NCBI RefSeq assembly: GCF_000494755.1
Contig: NC_022657.1
Location: 1,712,001-1,776,000, forward strand
Source of the DNA: Amorphoplanes friuliensis DSM 7358
GTDB taxonomy: Bacteria; Actinomycetota; Actinomycetes; Mycobacteriales; Micromonosporaceae
Length of the DNA stretch: 64,000 bases
Reading direction: 5' to 3'
Under the pieces are notes generated by a model. It worked only from the letters and a program-made list of their open reading frames with translations, was not told the origin of the DNA and searched no databases. Shown one piece after another: positions 51,486 to 60,283 of the stretch. Both the position numbers and the translations under genes were made by a program. Within the stretch, counting starts at the first letter, position 1. Every line of letters begins with the position of its first letter.

Positions 51486-51778
51486 GACCCCTCCCTCGCA
51501 TGGCTGACGGCGTCCGCAACGATATGCGCTACGTGTTCGTCCACGAGTGAGTATGCGATCTCGCGGCCTCGGCGTGCACCTCTGACCACACCCGCGCCGC
51601 GCAGGACCCGCAGGTGCTGCGAGACCAGCGGCTGAGGCGCACCCAGTGTCTCCACCAGCTCGTGCACGCAGCGTTCGCCGCCACCGAGCTCGGCGACGAT
51701 CGCCACCCGGATCGGCGCCGACAGCGCCCGCAGCAGCTCCCCGGCCGCCTCGTAAGCCTCGTAACCGGCCGCGGTCAT
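51482..51778 (-). CDS. ArsR/SmtB-family zinc-sensing repressor
   Basis: A 98-residue winged-helix repressor. The recognition region is LVETLGAPQPLVSQHLRVLRGAGVV. The C-terminal helix carries the zinc site D80-x-H82-x10-H93-x2-E96, exactly the alpha-5 pattern of SmtB/CzrA-type zinc sensors; C37 lies where ArsR-type sites occur. Zinc-dependent derepression is therefore predicted. ArsR-type (high-zinc) and Fur-type (zinc-repression) regulators in one operon would bracket the zinc response. Both its ends overlap neighbours by 4 bp. Confidence 0.92.
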   Translation of the reverse strand: MTAAGYEAYEAAGELLRALSAPIRVAIVAELGGGERCVHELVETLGAPQPLVSQHLRVLRGAGVVRGARRGREIAYSLVDEHVAHIVADAVSHAREGS

Positions 51779-52656
51779 CGGGAACCGACCTGCTGCAGGA
51801 CAACTTCGGGCGGCTCGGAATGATCGTGGGCCGCGGCGACCCGCCGCCGCAGGATCCGCCAGACCGCACTACCGACGGTGATCGCGACGAACACGGCGAT
51901 GGCCAGGATGACGATCGTCGCGCCCGGTGCGGTGTTGACCTCGCCGGCCAGGGTGATCCCCGCCGCGGCCGCACCGACCCCGATCAGCATCGCCGCGACC
52001 ATCGTGCTCCGGAACCCGCGGGTCACCTGCTGAGCCGCCGCCACCGGGACCACCATCAACGCGCTGACCAGCAACAATCCGACGGTGCGCATGGCGATCG
52101 TGACGGTCACGGCCGTGGTCACGGCCATCAGCAGATTGAGGGTACGCACGGGAAGGCCGGACACCCGCGCGTACTCCTCGTCGTTGCAGACCGCGAAGAG
52201 CGCCTGCCGCAGGCCGAGCATCGCCACCAGCACGGCCACGCCGAGCACGGCGATCACCGTCAGGTCCTGGCGTGACGTGGTGGTCAGCGAGCCGAAGAGG
52301 AACTGCATCAGGTTGGCGTTGCTGCTGTCGTCGGAGAGGCCGACCAGCACTACACCGCCCGCGATCCCGCCGTAGAAGAGCAGAGCCAGAGCCAGATCGC
52401 CGGAGGTACGGCCACGCTCGCGGACCAGCTCCACACCGATCGCGCCGATGACCGAGACGATGACGGCGGTGATCACGGGGGACTGGTGCAGCAGCAGCCC
52501 GACACCGACACCGGTCAGCGCCACGTGCCCGATGCCGTCACCGATGAGCGACAAGCGCCGCTGCACGAGATAGATGCCGAGCGCCGGTGCGACCAGACCG
52601 ATGATCAGTGCACCCGTGAGCGCCCGGATCATGAAGTCGTACTGGAAAAGGTCCAT
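51775..52656 (-). CDS. znuB: Zinc ABC transporter permease ZnuB
   Basis: A 293-residue membrane protein of the ABC-3 family, about eight helices. It has DGIGHVALTGVGVGLLL and a hydrophobic core with TVGLLLVSALMVVPVAAA, both characteristic. The C-terminus is cytoplasmic with histidines (AAAHDHSEPP). It forms the channel for zinc with ZnuA and ZnuC. It lies 47 bp after znuC and overlaps arsR by 4 bp. Confidence 0.93.
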   Translation of the reverse strand: MDLFQYDFMIRALTGALIIGLVAPALGIYLVQRRLSLIGDGIGHVALTGVGVGLLLHQSPVITAVIVSVIGAIGVELVRERGRTSGDLALALLFYGGIAGGVVLVGLSDDSSNANLMQFLFGSLTTTSRQDLTVIAVLGVAVLVAMLGLRQALFAVCNDEEYARVSGLPVRTLNLLMAVTTAVTVTIAMRTVGLLLVSALMVVPVAAAQQVTRGFRSTMVAAMLIGVGAAAAGITLAGEVNTAPGATIVILAIAVFVAITVGSAVWRILRRRVAAAHDHSEPPEVVLQQVGSR

Positions 52657-52703
52657 GAGCCTTCAGTCTTGTCAGGGGCGGCGGCGGGGTGGTCGGATGG
52701 GCA

Positions 52704-53483
52704 TCAGCGGGTGGGCATCCGATCCGTGGGGGCCACGCAGATGGCCGGGCGTTCGGCTTCCGCGTGCGGGTGGACGTGGTCGTGGCCCGGGTCCCCGTGG
52801 TGCCCGGCCGGTTCCGGTACGGCTCCCTCGTACGCGATCCGCCCGTGATGGACCACGACGGCCTTGTCGATGAGCGGCTCGATCGGGCCCAGCTCGTGCG
52901 CGACCAGCAGGATCGTGCCGCCGGCGGCGCCGAAGCGGCGCAGTGCCCCGGCGAAGGCGTCCTGGCTGGCGGCGTCGACACCGGCCGTGGGCTCGTCGAG
53001 GATGAGCAGCTCGGGCTGACCGGCCAGCGCGCGGGCGATCAGCGTGCGCTGCTGCTGGCCACCGGAGAGGGTGCTCACCGGGTCACCGATGCGGTCGAGC
53101 AGACCGACGTCTTCGAGTGCGGCCTGCACCGCGGCGCGGTCGGCGGCACCGGACGGGCGGAAGATGCCGCGGCGCGCGAGCCGCCCGGAGGCGACCACCT
53201 CGCCGACCGTTGCGGGCACGCCGCTGCCGGCACCCATCCGCTGCGGCACGTACCCGATGCGCGCCCACTGGCGGAAGCGGCGCTGCGGTGTGCCGAAGAG
53301 CTCGATGGAGCCCGAGCGCAGCGGCACCAGGCCCAGGATCGCGCGGATCAACGTGGACTTGCCCGACCCGTTGGCGCCCAGGATCGCGACGACCTGACCG
53401 GCGGCGACGTCGAGGGTGATGTCCTGCAGCACCTCACGGCCGCCGTACGAGACGGCCGCGTGCCGGACCGCGACGGCGCTCAC
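52704..53483 (-). CDS. znuC: Zinc ABC transporter ATP-binding protein ZnuC
   Basis: A 259-residue ATPase: Walker A GANGSGKSTLI, signature LSGGQQQRTLIARAL, Walker B LLILDEPTAGVD, and the switch histidine in LLVAHELGP. The C-terminus has a histidine-rich tail (GHHGDPGHDHVHPHAE), which probably binds metal. The GTG start 53483 overlaps the znuA stop by 4 bp. A longer upstream frame is rejected because it lies within znuA. Confidence 0.94.
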   Translation of the reverse strand: MSAVAVRHAAVSYGGREVLQDITLDVAAGQVVAILGANGSGKSTLIRAILGLVPLRSGSIELFGTPQRRFRQWARIGYVPQRMGAGSGVPATVGEVVASGRLARRGIFRPSGAADRAAVQAALEDVGLLDRIGDPVSTLSGGQQQRTLIARALAGQPELLILDEPTAGVDAASQDAFAGALRRFGAAGGTILLVAHELGPIEPLIDKAVVVHHGRIAYEGAVPEPAGHHGDPGHDHVHPHAEAERPAICVAPTDRMPTR

Positions 53484-54412
53484 GAGGTGCACCCCAGGGC
53501 GCTGGTCAGGGCGGTCAGGTTGCTGCGCATGACTGAAAAGTAGTCCGCATCCGGCTCGGTGAGCCCTTCCAGAGGATCGAGGACGGCGGTCTTGGCGCCG
53601 ACCTCGCGGGCGATGGTCTCGGCGACCTTCGGGCTCACCAGCGTCTCGAAGAAGATCGTGGTGGTGCCGGTCTCCCGCGCCTCCTCGGCCACGTGGGCCA
53701 GGTGCTTCGGCGACGGCTCGGACTCGGGGGAGATGCCGGTGATACCGACCTCGGTCAGGTCGTAGCGGTCGGCCAGATAACGGAAGGCGGTGTGGCTGGT
53801 CACCAGCTCGCGGCGCTCGCACGTCTTCAGCGCGGTCGCGAACTCGGTGTTCAGCGCGTCCAGCTCGGTGTGCAGCGTCTTCGCGCGTTCGGTGTAGGTC
53901 GCGGCCCGGGCCGGATCGGCCTGGCCGAAACGCTCGGCGAGCCTGTCCGTGATGGTGGCGAACCGCACCGGGTCCAGCCAGACGTGGGGGTCCTTGCCCT
54001 CCTCGGCGTGCTCCTCCTCGCCCGGCGCGTGCTCGTGGCCGTCGGCTGCGGCGAGCAGCTCGACCACGGACCCCGCGTCGAACGCCTTGTTCGCCGCTTC
54101 CTGCTGGACGGCCTCGTCGACCGCCGGCTGGAAACCCGAGAGGTAGACGACGAGTCCCGCGTCGCTGATCGCGCCGACCTGGCGGGGGTTGAGCTCGACG
54201 TCGTGCGGCTCGGCGCCGGGTTTGGTCAGCTCGGTCACCGCCACGGCGTCACCACCGATGCGCTCGCTGAGGAACTGCAGCGGGTAGAACGCGGTCACCA
54301 CGTCGAGCCGGCCGTCGGCCGCAAAACCGCTCGCCTCGTCAGCGCAGGCCGCGCTCGCACCGACCAGCAGTGCAATGGCGGTGGCCGCGAGCAGGCGGCG
54401 GGGCTGCATCAT
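53480..54412 (-). CDS. znuA: Zinc ABC transporter substrate-binding lipoprotein ZnuA
   Basis: A 310-residue cluster A-I binding protein with a lipoprotein signal (LLAATAIALLVGASAAC). The zinc-binding histidines lie in GAEPHDVEL and HVWLDP, plus a third in TSHTAFRY; a histidine/acid-rich loop (DGHEHAPGEEEHAEEGKDPH) is typical of zinc forms. It is first in the operon znuA-znuC-znuB-arsR-zur. A Zur-like box and a TTGACA element precede it. Confidence 0.95.
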   Translation of the reverse strand: MMQPRRLLAATAIALLVGASAACADEASGFAADGRLDVVTAFYPLQFLSERIGGDAVAVTELTKPGAEPHDVELNPRQVGAISDAGLVVYLSGFQPAVDEAVQQEAANKAFDAGSVVELLAAADGHEHAPGEEEHAEEGKDPHVWLDPVRFATITDRLAERFGQADPARAATYTERAKTLHTELDALNTEFATALKTCERRELVTSHTAFRYLADRYDLTEVGITGISPESEPSPKHLAHVAEEARETGTTTIFFETLVSPKVAETIAREVGAKTAVLDPLEGLTEPDADYFSVMRSNLTALTSALGCTS

Positions 54413-54432
54413 GCCACCTACTCTGCGTCGTA

Positions 54433-54449
54433 TTGGTAATGATTGTCAA
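54433..54449. promoter_or_regulatory. Zur-like operator overlapping the znuA -35 region
   Basis: On the minus strand TTGACAATCATTACCAA contains the Fur/Zur core TGACAATCATTACCA, close to the zur-box type TGAAAATCATTTTCA. TTGACA itself matches a -35 hexamer, so repressor binding would block RNA polymerase. It lies 20 bp before the znuA ATG. Confidence 0.8.
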
Positions 54450-54460
54450 AAGCGCATGTG

Positions 54461-54721
54461 TCAGATCACCTTCGCGACCACGGCCGCGAACAGCAGGACG
54501 AGCAGCGTGACCCGGATCGCCCGGACCCCCGGCGACTGCACCGGCCAGGTCGTGAACGTGAGCGCGGCCAGCCCCGCACCCAGCACGAACAGCAACGCGG
54601 CGCCGATGATTCCGGGCAGGAACAGACCCGCCAGCAACAGGGCCAGGGCGATCAGGAACGCCGTGGTCGGGTTCACCCGCGCCAGCCGGCGCAGCAGGTT
54701 CTCGGACGGAGGTGTGGTCAC
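54461..54721 (-). CDS. Small membrane protein (DUF6703-type)
   Basis: The 86-residue protein has a short basic N-terminus (RLARVNPTTAFLIAL) and three hydrophobic segments (LIALALLLAGLFL, IIGAALLFVLGAGLAAL, VTLLVLLFAAVVAKVI). It resembles small actinobacterial membrane proteins of unknown function. GTG 54721 starts it. It lies upstream of znuA on the same strand, but the Zur box and promoter between them suggest separate control. Confidence 0.75.
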   Translation of the reverse strand: MTTPPSENLLRRLARVNPTTAFLIALALLLAGLFLPGIIGAALLFVLGAGLAALTFTTWPVQSPGVRAIRVTLLVLLFAAVVAKVI

Positions 54722-54755
54722 GTCGGCCTTCCCGGGGTGTGCGTACGCTCACGTC

Positions 54756-55097
54756 ATGCTGGTGCTCAACCGCTTTGTCGTCCCGCCGGACACGCAGGAC
54801 TCGTTCACCGGGCGGGCACACGCCGCCCTCGCCGCCCTCGCCGAACGACCCGGGTACCTCTCGGGCCGGCTCACGCGTGCGCTGGACGACCCCGCCTACT
54901 GGACCCTCGTCACCGAATGGGAGTCCGTGGGAGCCTACCGGCGCGCCCTCGGCGGATTCGACGTCAAGGTCCATGCCACTCCGCTGCTGTCCGAATCGCT
55001 GGACGAGCCGTCCGCCTTCGAGACCCTCGCCAGCGCGTCGCCCGGCGGTGAGGTCGTGGTCGAGGCCAGCGACCGGGCCGCCGAACCCTGGCGCTGA
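54756..55097 (+). CDS. Antibiotic biosynthesis monooxygenase (ABM)-fold protein
   Basis: The 113-residue protein has the ABM/IsdG-like ferredoxin fold pattern: MLVLNRFVVPPDTQDSF, ERPGYLSGRLTRAL and DPAYWTLVTEWESVGAYRRAL. Some members are heme-degrading or quinone oxygenases, others stress proteins; the catalytic residues cannot be assigned here. It is divergent from the DUF6703 gene. The start is the ATG at 54756; the upstream open frame is rejected as it crosses the znuA promoter region. Confidence 0.8.
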   Translation: MLVLNRFVVPPDTQDSFTGRAHAALAALAERPGYLSGRLTRALDDPAYWTLVTEWESVGAYRRALGGFDVKVHATPLLSESLDEPSAFETLASASPGGEVVVEASDRAAEPWR

Positions 55098-55114
55098 GCC
55101 GTACGCTTGATCCC

Positions 55115-55615
55115 ATGACCCTCCTCGGGCAGCAGCCGCCTCCGCCACCGCCGCAGGGGCCGGGTGTGTTCCCGCCGTTCCCCGCGCCGCCGGTCGAGGG
55201 GCGCAGCCGGCGTGTCGGTGTCGGCCTCGGCATCGGGGCGGCCGTGCTCCTGCTGGTCTGCGGGGGTGGCGCCGCCCTCGGCGTGGGTCTCACCCGGGTG
55301 ATGAGCAGCGCCCTGAACGAGCAGGCCGAGGTGGTCGTCGGTGACTACTTCGACGCGCTGAAGGACCGCGAGTGGGCGCAGGCCTACGACCTGCTCTGCC
55401 AGCGCGCGAAGACCTCCGAGACCGAGGCCGAGTTCGTCAGCCGGGTCTCCGCCGAGGAGCTCATCACCGATTACGACGTCGGTCAGGTCGAGCTCGTGCA
55501 GCTCTCCGCGCCGGTCGACGTCACCTACTCGAACGGCGACACCGCCGAACTCCGGGCGTACCTCGGTCAGAACCGGGAAACGGGCGGCTTCGAGGTGTGC
55601 AGCGTCGAGGAGTAA
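55115..55615 (+). CDS. Membrane-anchored protein with Pro-rich N-terminus and DUF4878-like domain
   Basis: The 166-residue protein starts with a proline-rich cytoplasmic segment (QQPPPPPPQGPG), then a glycine-rich helix (VGLGIGAAVLLLVCGGGAALGVG), then an exported domain. The exported domain has VVGDYFDALKDREWAQAYDLLC and a terminal FEVCSVEE, resembling DUF4878 or NTF2-like folds. Two cysteines could form a disulfide. Function is unknown. It precedes glyS by 59 bp on the same strand. Confidence 0.78.
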   Translation: MTLLGQQPPPPPPQGPGVFPPFPAPPVEGRSRRVGVGLGIGAAVLLLVCGGGAALGVGLTRVMSSALNEQAEVVVGDYFDALKDREWAQAYDLLCQRAKTSETEAEFVSRVSAEELITDYDVGQVELVQLSAPVDVTYSNGDTAELRAYLGQNRETGGFEVCSVEE

Positions 55616-55674
55616 TCTCCTGATTTTGTCCGACTCCAGTGTCCCCGCCGACAACCAGCCGGCGTAGGAGGAAC

Positions 55675-57054
55675 ATGCCCGCCGATCGTATTGACGCCGT
55701 CGTCAGCCTGGCCAAGCGCCGAGGCCTCGTTTTCCCCTCCAGCGAGATCTACGGAGGGACGCGCTCGGCGTGGGACTACGGTCCGCTGGGCGTCGAGCTG
55801 AAGGAGAACGTGCGCCGCCAGTGGTGGCGCACCATGGTCCAGCAGCGTGACGACATCGTCGGCCTCGACTCCGCCGTCATCCTCGCCCGTGACGTGTGGG
55901 CCGCCTCCGGTCACCTCGACGCGTTCGTCGACCCGCTGACCGAGTGCCAGTCGTGCCACAAGCGGTTCCGCGCCGATCACCTCGAGGAGGCGTGGGAGCA
56001 CAAGCACGGCTCCGCGCCGGCCTCGCTGAGCGAGCTGAACTGCCCGAACTGCGGCAACAAGGGCACCTTCACCGAGCCGAAGATGTTCAACGGCCTGATG
56101 AAGACCTACCTCGGCCCGACCGAGAGCGCCGACGGCCTGCACTACCTGCGGCCCGAGACCGCGCAGGGCATCTTCGTCAACTACAACAACGTGGCGACCG
56201 CCTCCCGCAAGAAGCCGCCGTTCGGCATCGCGCAGGTCGGCAAGTCGTTCCGCAACGAGATCACCCCCGGCAACTTCATCTTCCGGACCCGCGAGTTCGA
56301 GCAGATGGAGATGGAGTTCTTCGTCCCGCCGGGCTCCGACGAGGAATGGCACGAGTACTGGCTGCAGCAGCGCTGGAACTGGTACCGCGACCTCGGTCTG
56401 TCCGAGAGCAACCTGCGCTTCTTCGAGCACCCCAAGGAGAAGCTCTCGCACTACTCGAAGCGGACCGTCGACATCGAGTACCGCTTCCAGTTCGGCGGCA
56501 CCGACTTCGCCGAGCTCGAGGGCATCGCGAACCGTACGGACTTCGACCTGACCACCCACTCGAAGCACTCCGGCGTCGACCTGTCGTACTTCGACCAGGA
56601 GAAGCAGGAACGCTGGGTGCCGTACGTCATCGAGCCCGCGGCCGGCCTGACCCGCGCGGTGCTGGCGTTCCTCCTCGAGGCGTACGACGAGGACGAGGCC
56701 CCCAACACCAAGGGCGGTGTCGACAAGCGCACGGTCATGCGTTTCGACCCGCGCCTCGCGCCGATCAAGGTTGCCGTGCTGCCCCTCTCGCGCAACCCGG
56801 AGCTGTCACCCAAGGCCCGCGGCCTGGCCGACCTGCTCCGCAAGCGCTGGATGGTCGAGTTCGACGACTCGCAAGCCATCGGCCGCCGCTACCGCCGCCA
56901 GGACGAGATCGGCACACCGTTCTGCGTCACGGTCGACTTCGACACGCTGACGGACGACGCGGTGACGGTCCGCGACCGCGACACCATGAAGCAGGAACGC
57001 GTGTCGCTCGACCAGATCGAGCGCTACCTGATCGAGCGCCTGCCCGGCTGTTAG
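55675..57054 (+). CDS. glyS: Glycyl-tRNA synthetase (dimeric, alpha2 type)
   Basis: A 459-residue class II synthetase of the archaeal/eukaryotic-like homodimer type. Signatures include [20 protein letters not shown] near the N-terminus and [33 protein letters not shown] and [18 protein letters not shown] later. Cysteines C-x2-C in ECQSCHKRF and NCPNCGNKG form an inserted zinc ribbon. The C-terminal anticodon-binding domain ends the protein. GGAGGAA lies 2-3 bases before ATG 55675. Its stop overlaps the convergent XdhC-like gene by 4 bp. Confidence 0.97.
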   Translation: MPADRIDAVVSLAKRRGLVFPSSEIYGGTRSAWDYGPLGVELKENVRRQWWRTMVQQRDDIVGLDSAVILARDVWAASGHLDAFVDPLTECQSCHKRFRADHLEEAWEHKHGSAPASLSELNCPNCGNKGTFTEPKMFNGLMKTYLGPTESADGLHYLRPETAQGIFVNYNNVATASRKKPPFGIAQVGKSFRNEITPGNFIFRTREFEQMEMEFFVPPGSDEEWHEYWLQQRWNWYRDLGLSESNLRFFEHPKEKLSHYSKRTVDIEYRFQFGGTDFAELEGIANRTDFDLTTHSKHSGVDLSYFDQEKQERWVPYVIEPAAGLTRAVLAFLLEAYDEDEAPNTKGGVDKRTVMRFDPRLAPIKVAVLPLSRNPELSPKARGLADLLRKRWMVEFDDSQAIGRRYRRQDEIGTPFCVTVDFDTLTDDAVTVRDRDTMKQERVSLDQIERYLIERLPGC

Positions 57055-57521
57055 AAGTCGAAGCCTCCTGGCCGGCCGTTGCGGTCGGCCAGGAGACCGG
57101 CCAGCGTCGACACGGCGATCTCGGCGGGCGTGCGGCTGCCGATGTTCAACCCGATCGGGCGGTGCACGCGGGCGATCTCGTCAGCGGGTACACCGAGGTC
57201 CTGAAGGGCTTTGAGGTGTGGCCCCTCGTGGTGGGGGTTGCCCATGATCCCGACCCAGCGCGGGCCGGCGGCCAGGGCCTCCTTCAGCAGCGGCCCGATC
57301 TCCGGCCGGTGATGATCGGTCACCACCACGTCCGTGTGTTCGTCGACACCCGCCGCCGCGAGATCGCTGACGAACGTGTCGCCGTGCGGCCGCGGCGGCC
57401 CCAGCAGCTTGGTCGGATCCGGCTCGACCAGCACCGACTGGAACCCGAGCTCCACCCCCAGCCTCAACAAAACCTCGGACACGGGCGAAGCAAACACGGC
57501 AACCAGCCTGCGGGGGTTCAC
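57051..57521 (-). CDS. XdhC/CoxI-like Rossmann domain protein
   Basis: A 156-residue protein. It has [21 protein letters not shown], then [34 protein letters not shown] and [24 protein letters not shown], the C-terminal XdhC signature. XdhC proteins insert or sulfurate molybdenum cofactor for xanthine dehydrogenase-like enzymes. This one lacks the N-terminal XdhC domain and no molybdoenzyme lies nearby, so its partner is unknown. It overlaps the glyS end by 4 bp. Confidence 0.85.
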   Translation of the reverse strand: MNPRRLVAVFASPVSEVLLRLGVELGFQSVLVEPDPTKLLGPPRPHGDTFVSDLAAAGVDEHTDVVVTDHHRPEIGPLLKEALAAGPRWVGIMGNPHHEGPHLKALQDLGVPADEIARVHRPIGLNIGSRTPAEIAVSTLAGLLADRNGRPGGFDF

Positions 57522-57550
57522 GTTTTGACTCTGCCAGACGGAGATGTGTA

Positions 57551-58693
57551 ATGCTCGACGGCGTGAACTACGCTCCGCTGACTCTGGGCACGCACGAGGT
57601 GTGGCCGCCCGTCGTGCTCGCGCCGATGGCCGGCATCACCAACGTCGCTTTCCGCAACCTCTGCCGTGAGCAGGGTGGTGGTGTCTACGTCTGCGAGATG
57701 ATCACGACGCGGGCGCTGGTCGAGCGGATCCCCAAGACGCTGAAGATGATCGAGTTCGGCCCGGACGAGAAGTTCCGCAGCCTGCAGCTCTACGGCGTCG
57801 ACCCGGACGTGACCGCGCGGGCCGTGCGGATGGTCGCCGAGGAGGGCTGGGCCGACCACATCGACCTGAACTTCGGCTGCCCGGTGCCCAAGGTCACCCG
57901 TCGCGGCGGCGGCAGTGCGCTCCCGTGGCGCCGCAAGCTCTTCGGCCGCATCGTCAAGCAGGCCGTCGAGGCGGCCGCGCCGGCGGGCATCCCGCTGACG
58001 ATCAAGATGCGCAAGGGCATCGACGACGACCACCTGACGTACATCGAGGCCGGTCTGATCGCCCAGGAGGCCGGTGTCGCGGCCGTCGCCCTGCACGCGC
58101 GGACGGCCGAGCAGCGCTACTCCGGCACCGCGGACTGGGACGCGATCGCCGGCCTGAAGCAGGCCCTCGACGTCCCGGTCCTCGGCAACGGCGACATCTG
58201 GGAGGCCTCGGACGCGATCCGCATGGTCGAGCACACCGGTGTCGACGGTGTCGTGGTCGGCCGCGGTTGCCTCGGCCGGCCCTGGCTCTTCAAGGACCTG
58301 CAGGCCGCCTTCGCGGGGGAGCCCACCCAGGAGCTGCCCACCCTGGGCGAGGTCGTGAAGATCATGTCCCGGCACGCGCACCTGCTGGTCGACGCGCTCG
58401 GCGACGAACGCCACGGCTGCGCCGACTTCCGCAAGCACGTCGCGTGGTACCTGAAGGGCTTCCCGGTCGGCGGCGACCTGCGTCGCTCCCTGGCCATGGT
58501 CAAGTCCCTGGCCGAGCTCGACGACCTCCTCGCCCAGCTCGACCCGTCCGAGCCCTTCCCCCGCGAGTCCCTGGGCCAGCCCCGGGGCCGCATCAACGCA
58601 CCGGGCAAGGTCTCCCTCCCGTACGGCTGGCTCGACAGCCGCGACGACGACACCGTCCCTGAGGGTGCGGAGATGGAGAACAGCGGCGGATGA
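57551..58693 (+). CDS. dusB: tRNA-dihydrouridine synthase (DusB-like)
   Basis: A 380-residue FMN-dependent tRNA modification enzyme. LAPMAGITNVAFRNLCRE is the FMN-binding start, HIDLNFGCPVPKVTRRGGG holds the catalytic cysteine, and VVGRGCLGRPWLF lies in the C-terminal part of the barrel. A helical C-terminal domain binds tRNA. The NIPSNAP gene begins in its final codons (ATGA). dus beside glyS is common actinobacterial order. Confidence 0.94.
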   Translation: MLDGVNYAPLTLGTHEVWPPVVLAPMAGITNVAFRNLCREQGGGVYVCEMITTRALVERIPKTLKMIEFGPDEKFRSLQLYGVDPDVTARAVRMVAEEGWADHIDLNFGCPVPKVTRRGGGSALPWRRKLFGRIVKQAVEAAAPAGIPLTIKMRKGIDDDHLTYIEAGLIAQEAGVAAVALHARTAEQRYSGTADWDAIAGLKQALDVPVLGNGDIWEASDAIRMVEHTGVDGVVVGRGCLGRPWLFKDLQAAFAGEPTQELPTLGEVVKIMSRHAHLLVDALGDERHGCADFRKHVAWYLKGFPVGGDLRRSLAMVKSLAELDDLLAQLDPSEPFPRESLGQPRGRINAPGKVSLPYGWLDSRDDDTVPEGAEMENSGG

Positions 58694-59274
58694 TCGTCGA
58701 ACTGCGCCAGTACACCCTCCACCCGGGCCGGCGCGACGAGCTGATCGAGCTCTTCGACCGCGAGTTCGTGGAGACCCAGGAAGAGACCGGCATGACGGTC
58801 CTCGGGCAGTTCCGCGACCTGAACAACCCGGACCGCTTCGTCTGGCTCCGCGCCTTCCCCGACATGAAGACCCGCGCTTCCGCCCTGGAAGCGTTCTACG
58901 GCGGCCCGGTCTGGGCCGAGCACAGCGACCAGGCCAACGCCACGATGATCACCTTCGACGACGTCCTGCTCCTGCGGCCCGCCGGCCCGGGCTTCGTCCT
59001 GCCGGCGACCCGCCCGACCGAGCCGGCCTCATCGCGTTTCCTGGCCACACTGCACTTCGCCGACCAGCCGTTCGACCCCGAGCCGGCGCCGGCGACGTTC
59101 ACGACCGCGTACGAGCAGAACACCTTCCCGGCCCTGCCCGTCCGCGAGAACGAACACGTCCTCGTGACCTTCACCCGCTTCGACGACCAGGCCGCCCTGG
59201 ACGAGCACCTTGCTGATGCGCCGGCGGAAACCCACCTGGTCCTCGCCCCGACCGACCGCTCCCGGCTTCGTTGA
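58690..59274 (+). CDS. NIPSNAP-family protein
   Basis: The 194-residue product has a ferredoxin-like fold, beginning MIVELRQYTLHPGRRDELIELF (NIPSNAP signature) with FVWLRAFPDMKTR and a second, weaker repeat in the C-terminal half (FTTAYEQNTFPALPVRENEH). Function is unknown; bacterial members are often small stress or metabolite-binding proteins. The ATGA overlap with dusB (4 bp) implies translational coupling. Confidence 0.85.
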   Translation: MIVELRQYTLHPGRRDELIELFDREFVETQEETGMTVLGQFRDLNNPDRFVWLRAFPDMKTRASALEAFYGGPVWAEHSDQANATMITFDDVLLLRPAGPGFVLPATRPTEPASSRFLATLHFADQPFDPEPAPATFTTAYEQNTFPALPVRENEHVLVTFTRFDDQAALDEHLADAPAETHLVLAPTDRSRLR

Positions 59275-59280
59275 AGCCGA

Positions 59281-59312
59281 CCGGCGGGGAAGGCCGTAGC
59301 CCTCCCCGCCGG
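59281..59312. terminator. Bidirectional hairpin terminator
   Basis: CCGGCGGGGA pairs with TCCCCGCCGG (10 bp) over a 12-base loop. It lies between the convergent NIPSNAP gene and the Roadblock gene. Confidence 0.75.
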
Positions 59313-59332
59313 ATTCCCGCCCTGCGGACGGC

Positions 59333-59704
59333 TCAGACGTCGAGGTCGTTCTCGATGCGCTTGAGCTGGTGGCGGGCCATGGCGAGGTTGGAGCGGTCGC
59401 GGCGGAGGGCGACGTACAGGAAGAGGCCCTTGCCGGAGCGGCTCGCCAGGGGGCGGATCAGGTGGTACTGGGTGTCGAGGGTGATGAGGATGTCCTCGAT
59501 CTTCTCGGTGATGTTGAGCATTTCCATCGCGCGGAGCTTGGCGCGGATCACGTCGGTGTTGCCCGCGGCCGCGACCGTCAGGTCCAGATCCTTGCCGCCG
59601 CCGGCGGTGCCGAGGGCCATGCCGCTCGTGTGGTCGACCAGGGCGACGCCGACGGCGCCGTCGATGTCCATGATCTCTTTGAGCGCGGTGTCCATGTCGG
59701 TCAT
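59333..59704 (-). CDS. Roadblock/LC7 (MglB-like) protein 1
   Basis: A 123-residue Roadblock/LC7 protein. IDGAVGVALVDHTSGMALG is the family's first half, then helix IRAKLRAMEMLN and the sheet EDILITLDTQYHLIRPL. MglB-type Roadblock dimers act as GTPase-activating partners of MglA GTPases; no GTPase is present here. It is the last gene of a four-gene run on the minus strand. ATG 59704 has GGAGGAA 2-3 bases upstream. Confidence 0.88.
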   Translation of the reverse strand: MTDMDTALKEIMDIDGAVGVALVDHTSGMALGTAGGGKDLDLTVAAAGNTDVIRAKLRAMEMLNITEKIEDILITLDTQYHLIRPLASRSGKGLFLYVALRRDRSNLAMARHQLKRIENDLDV

Positions 59705-59745
59705 GGATGGTTCCTCCGTATTTTTCGGGATGGTGGGTGTGGGGC

Positions 59746-60231
59746 TCAGCCGGCTTGCCGGCCGCGGAACGTGCTTTGCAGGGTCGCCATCGGCGTACGC
59801 CGGGCCAGCGGTGTGCTCGGGCCCATCTGCGTCGGGATCTCCGGGCGGACCGGCGCCGGGGCCTCGAGGATGAGGATCTTCACCAGCCGCCGGACGGCAC
59901 GCCGGGCCTCGAGGTGGACCATGGCGAGGTTGGCGTTGCCGGAGGTGACGAGGGTCAGCAGGGCGTTGGGGCCGGCGGTGTACGAGGTGATGTACCCGCC
60001 GTCGCACTCGACCACCGATTCGCGCAGTTCGCCGTGGTTGACGGCGTGGGCGAACCGCCGGGCCAGGGCGAGGTGGGCGGCGGCGAGGGCGGCGAGACTG
60101 TCCGGCTCGATGCCGTGGGCGTCGTGGGCGACCACCATGCCGTCGGCGGTGGCGAGGACACTGCCGGAGAGTTCGGGCACCCTGTTGCGGAGGTTGCCGA
60201 GTTCCGTCAGTACCGCCGGATCCACCGTCAT
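59746..60231 (-). CDS. Roadblock/LC7 protein 2, longer form
   Basis: A 161-residue Roadblock-like protein: NRVPELSGSVLATADGMVVA, then helix and the strand ESVVECDGGYITSYTAGPNALL. A C-terminal tail of about 40 residues (PEIPTQMGPSTPLARRTPM) is not part of the fold. AAGGAG lies 8-10 bases before ATG 60231. It is 41 bp upstream of Roadblock 1 in the same run. Confidence 0.82.
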   Translation of the reverse strand: MTVDPAVLTELGNLRNRVPELSGSVLATADGMVVAHDAHGIEPDSLAALAAAHLALARRFAHAVNHGELRESVVECDGGYITSYTAGPNALLTLVTSGNANLAMVHLEARRAVRRLVKILILEAPAPVRPEIPTQMGPSTPLARRTPMATLQSTFRGRQAG

Positions 60232-60283
60232 CCTCGAGTTCTCCTTCCTGGTCGGGCCGGTCTGCGGGTGGGTGGGGCGCGGG

